The position numbers were made by a program, and so were the translations under genes. The notes under the pieces were generated by a model, which was given only the letters and a program-made list of their open reading frames with translations, made no database searches and was not told the origin of the DNA. A stretch of 44,993 nt of DNA. Origin: Bacteroidota bacterium (GTDB taxonomy: Bacteria; Bacteroidota; Rhodothermia; Rhodothermales; UBA10348). Shown piece by piece: positions 43,582 through 44,993 of the stretch. Location of the stretch: assembly GCA_022567305.1 (NCBI GenBank), contig JADFHF010000029.1, positions 1 to 44,993 of the forward strand, given 5' to 3'. Position 1 is the first letter of the stretch. Every line of letters begins with the position of its first letter.

Positions 43582-44493
43582 CTATCGCGGCCACATTTTC
43601 GAGGCCACGTGTGCTTCAACAGCAAGCTCTTTGTTACTGGGAAGATCAGATAGAAAATCGACGCCAGTCATCCTTTCGATCACATCGATGCTCGTAAGCT
43701 GATCCGTCAAGAATTGATTAGCCTTATCGCCTGTGGGTGGAGCCTCATCGTGCGGGAGAACAAAGGCCATGTTTTCAATGAAGGTATCTGAGCGCTCATG
43801 TAGAATGATCTTATAGAAGTGGGTTGGTATCGCAACTCGCGCTACACCTTCTTTGGGCTTCATCATCTTTGCATCCGAGTCGTTATCGCGAAGGCTGTCA
43901 GCGTTTTGATCGAACACGGCCCCAGTGATCACATGGATTTCGCCCTTTAATCTTGCCCACTTGCGAACATACCTCTCTAGTCGCTGCCAAATGCCGCGAT
44001 TGAATCCTGCGTGTTGGGGCGCCATGTTGCTGAACATGTAAGTGGTGATCATGGCCGCTTCCGAGCGTTCCATGTCCGCATTTGGTACGAGATGGCCGCG
44101 GTCGTACGTGGGCTCTTCGTAGTCGTTGCAGATTCCAGCGGCCTCATCAGGTAGTCGTGGGTCTGGCCGAAAGCACTCTGTTCTTTCTCTGTCCGAACTG
44201 AGATCCTCCGCCGTCAAACGATACGCTACCCACGTGGCCGTCCGTAGGTCTCCGTCATGGTTGATCACGTATCCGTCTTGATGCAACAACCTCTCGTTAG
44301 CAGTTACGGTCTCCGGGACACCCCACGGCATGTGGCGTGCCTCAGCGTCAGCCTTCTCAGCATCAGAAAGCTCTAGGAGTTCGTTATAGGCTGCAACAAA
44401 TCGAGTAGAAATGTCACAGCCGCAGGTTTGAGCACTTGCGAGATCGGCAATAACGAGCGATCCTGTTAATAAAAGAAGTACTGTAGGCCTCAT
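43582..44493 (-). CDS. Secreted DNA/RNA non-specific endonuclease (NucA/EndoG family)
   Basis: The 303-residue protein has a signal peptide (MRPTVLLLLTGSLVIADLASA, cleaved near 21) and the beta-beta-alpha-metal nuclease core: TYDRGHLVPNADM with the general-base His in DRGH (131-134), and FSNMAPQHAGFNRGIWQRLE with the metal-binding Asn in FNRGIW (about 165). GEIHVITGAVFD is also conserved in the family. It should degrade nucleic acids outside the cytoplasm, for nutrient scavenging, competition or as an effector. It lies beside a DUF2235 hydrolase gene with a 54-bp gap; both could serve attack or envelope-acting roles, inferred. Confidence 0.92.
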   Translation of the reverse strand: MRPTVLLLLTGSLVIADLASAQTCGCDISTRFVAAYNELLELSDAEKADAEARHMPWGVPETVTANERLLHQDGYVINHDGDLRTATWVAYRLTAEDLSSDRERTECFRPDPRLPDEAAGICNDYEEPTYDRGHLVPNADMERSEAAMITTYMFSNMAPQHAGFNRGIWQRLERYVRKWARLKGEIHVITGAVFDQNADSLRDNDSDAKMMKPKEGVARVAIPTHFYKIILHERSDTFIENMAFVLPHDEAPPTGDKANQFLTDQLTSIDVIERMTGVDFLSDLPSNKELAVEAHVASKMWPR

Positions 44494-44547
44494 GCCTTTC
44501 CTCCGAGAAATATTGATTCAGTGAGTTTGGTTAACTCGCACGTAAGA

Positions 44548-44993
44548 TTAATGGCGAACAGTCCTTAGTCCGCTAGTCGTGTCAGGATGGTTGCTGCCGT
44601 CAGAACGATTGTCAATTTCATACTCCATATCAAGAATCCACGGACGGTAGGGAGGGTGCGGATCATTGTGCCGGTTAAGAGTGCGTTCCAGCACGCTACT
44701 GTGGACAACTGGCTTGCCATGTGTCTCGGTGTTCCAACTCCGCACCTTTCGGCGAAACAATCTAGTTAACCAGCTGCCGCGAGAGTCGTGCATCGGTCCA
44801 TTCGCATCGGGATTGATTGTCATGTTGTGACCCTGATAGATGCGAAGGCCCTGTTTTACGGAATTGTCAATCATCCACTGTAGAGCGATATCAGATAATT
44901 TCTGCTCCTTGTAACCGCCACCAACGTCGGTGTGCATGCCGCAGAACCAGACCTGCCTGACCTTCTGATAATCCTCTTTGTCTATATCCCAAA
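44548..44993 (-). CDS. DUF2235 (Tle1-like phospholipase/hydrolase) protein, C-terminal part (5' truncated by window edge)
   Basis: The frame stays open to the right edge (44991 is its first full codon). It begins WDIDKEDYQKVRQVWFCGMH, then TDVGGGYKEQKLSDIALQWM. VWFxGxHxDVGGGY...LSDIALxWM is the DUF2235 catalytic-Asp motif of Tle1-type alpha/beta hydrolases. The later VHSSVLER provides the likely catalytic His. The nucleophile Ser (GxSxG) would lie in the missing part. Members include type VI secretion phospholipase effectors but many are not. With the neighbouring secreted nuclease, an antagonism or scavenging role is possible; no secretion genes are in the window. Confidence 0.8.
   Translation of the reverse strand, partial: WDIDKEDYQKVRQVWFCGMHTDVGGGYKEQKLSDIALQWMIDNSVKQGLRIYQGHNMTINPDANGPMHDSRGSWLTRLFRRKVRSWNTETHGKPVVHSSVLERTLNRHNDPHPPYRPWILDMEYEIDNRSDGSNHPDTTSGLRTVRH

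Overview
The window looks like a near-origin chromosomal segment of a bacterium from the Bacteroidota / Rhodothermota (Rhodothermia- or Balneolia-like) lineage. This rests on the yicC-gmk-coaBC block, the gldA/gldF/gldG-like ABC operon followed by a DUF4340 protein, the mostly weak Shine-Dalgarno signals, and a relic of a secreted-protein N-terminus of a type I associate with this group. Genus-level placement is not possible from the sequence alone. Overall base composition is moderate, with AT-richer accessory patches.

The strongest large-scale feature is a change of coding strand at about 27 kb. From 2.4 to 27.0 kb almost every housekeeping gene is on the minus strand: dnaB, a family-4 UDG, coaBC, gmk, yicC, tRNA-Ser, frr, pyrH, tsf, rpsB, rpsI, rplM, aceA, aceB, dnaN and dnaA. 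From 27.8 to 42.4 kb every gene is on the plus strand: DUF177, rpmF, plsX, fabH, fabD, fabG, a DEAD-box helicase, the ABC operon, htpG and an MFS transporter. The AT-rich gap upstream of dnaA (26969-27761), which holds near-consensus DnaA boxes, is the natural candidate for oriC, with leading-strand genes running away on both sides.

Three accessory strips interrupt the core. (1) 1-2.4 kb: the 3' end of a formyltransferase gene, an IS21-like repeat fragment and a frameshifted tyrosine recombinase. (2) 8.1-13.75 kb, ending at tRNA-Ser(GGA): a decayed secreted-protein gene, two integrase tails, a CHC2-type primase fragment, two direct copies of a ~265-bp segment, and three intact enzyme genes (an MDR oxidoreductase, a VOC protein and an NAD-binding protein); it reads as a worn-down tRNA-associated island. 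(3) 42.4-45 kb: a ~143-bp relic of the window's own sigma-factor gene (about 91 % identical), a small membrane protein, a secreted DNA/RNA non-specific endonuclease and a truncated DUF2235 (Tle1-like) hydrolase.

Functional groups: replication initiation (dnaA, dnaN, dnaB), translation (rplM-rpsI, rpsB-tsf, frr, rpmF, tRNA-Ser), nucleotide and cofactor synthesis (pyrH, gmk, coaBC), glyoxylate shunt (aceB-aceA), fatty-acid/phospholipid initiation (plsX-fabH-fabD-fabG), an ECF-like sigma factor paired with a membrane/helical-repeat protein on the opposite strand to its surroundings, and a Gld-like ABC exporter operon. I do not see a clearly new multi-gene system. The best leads are the UDG lacking all Fe-S cysteines, the sigma factor with dispersed leader and gene fragments, and the duplicated segments in the tRNA-Ser island.
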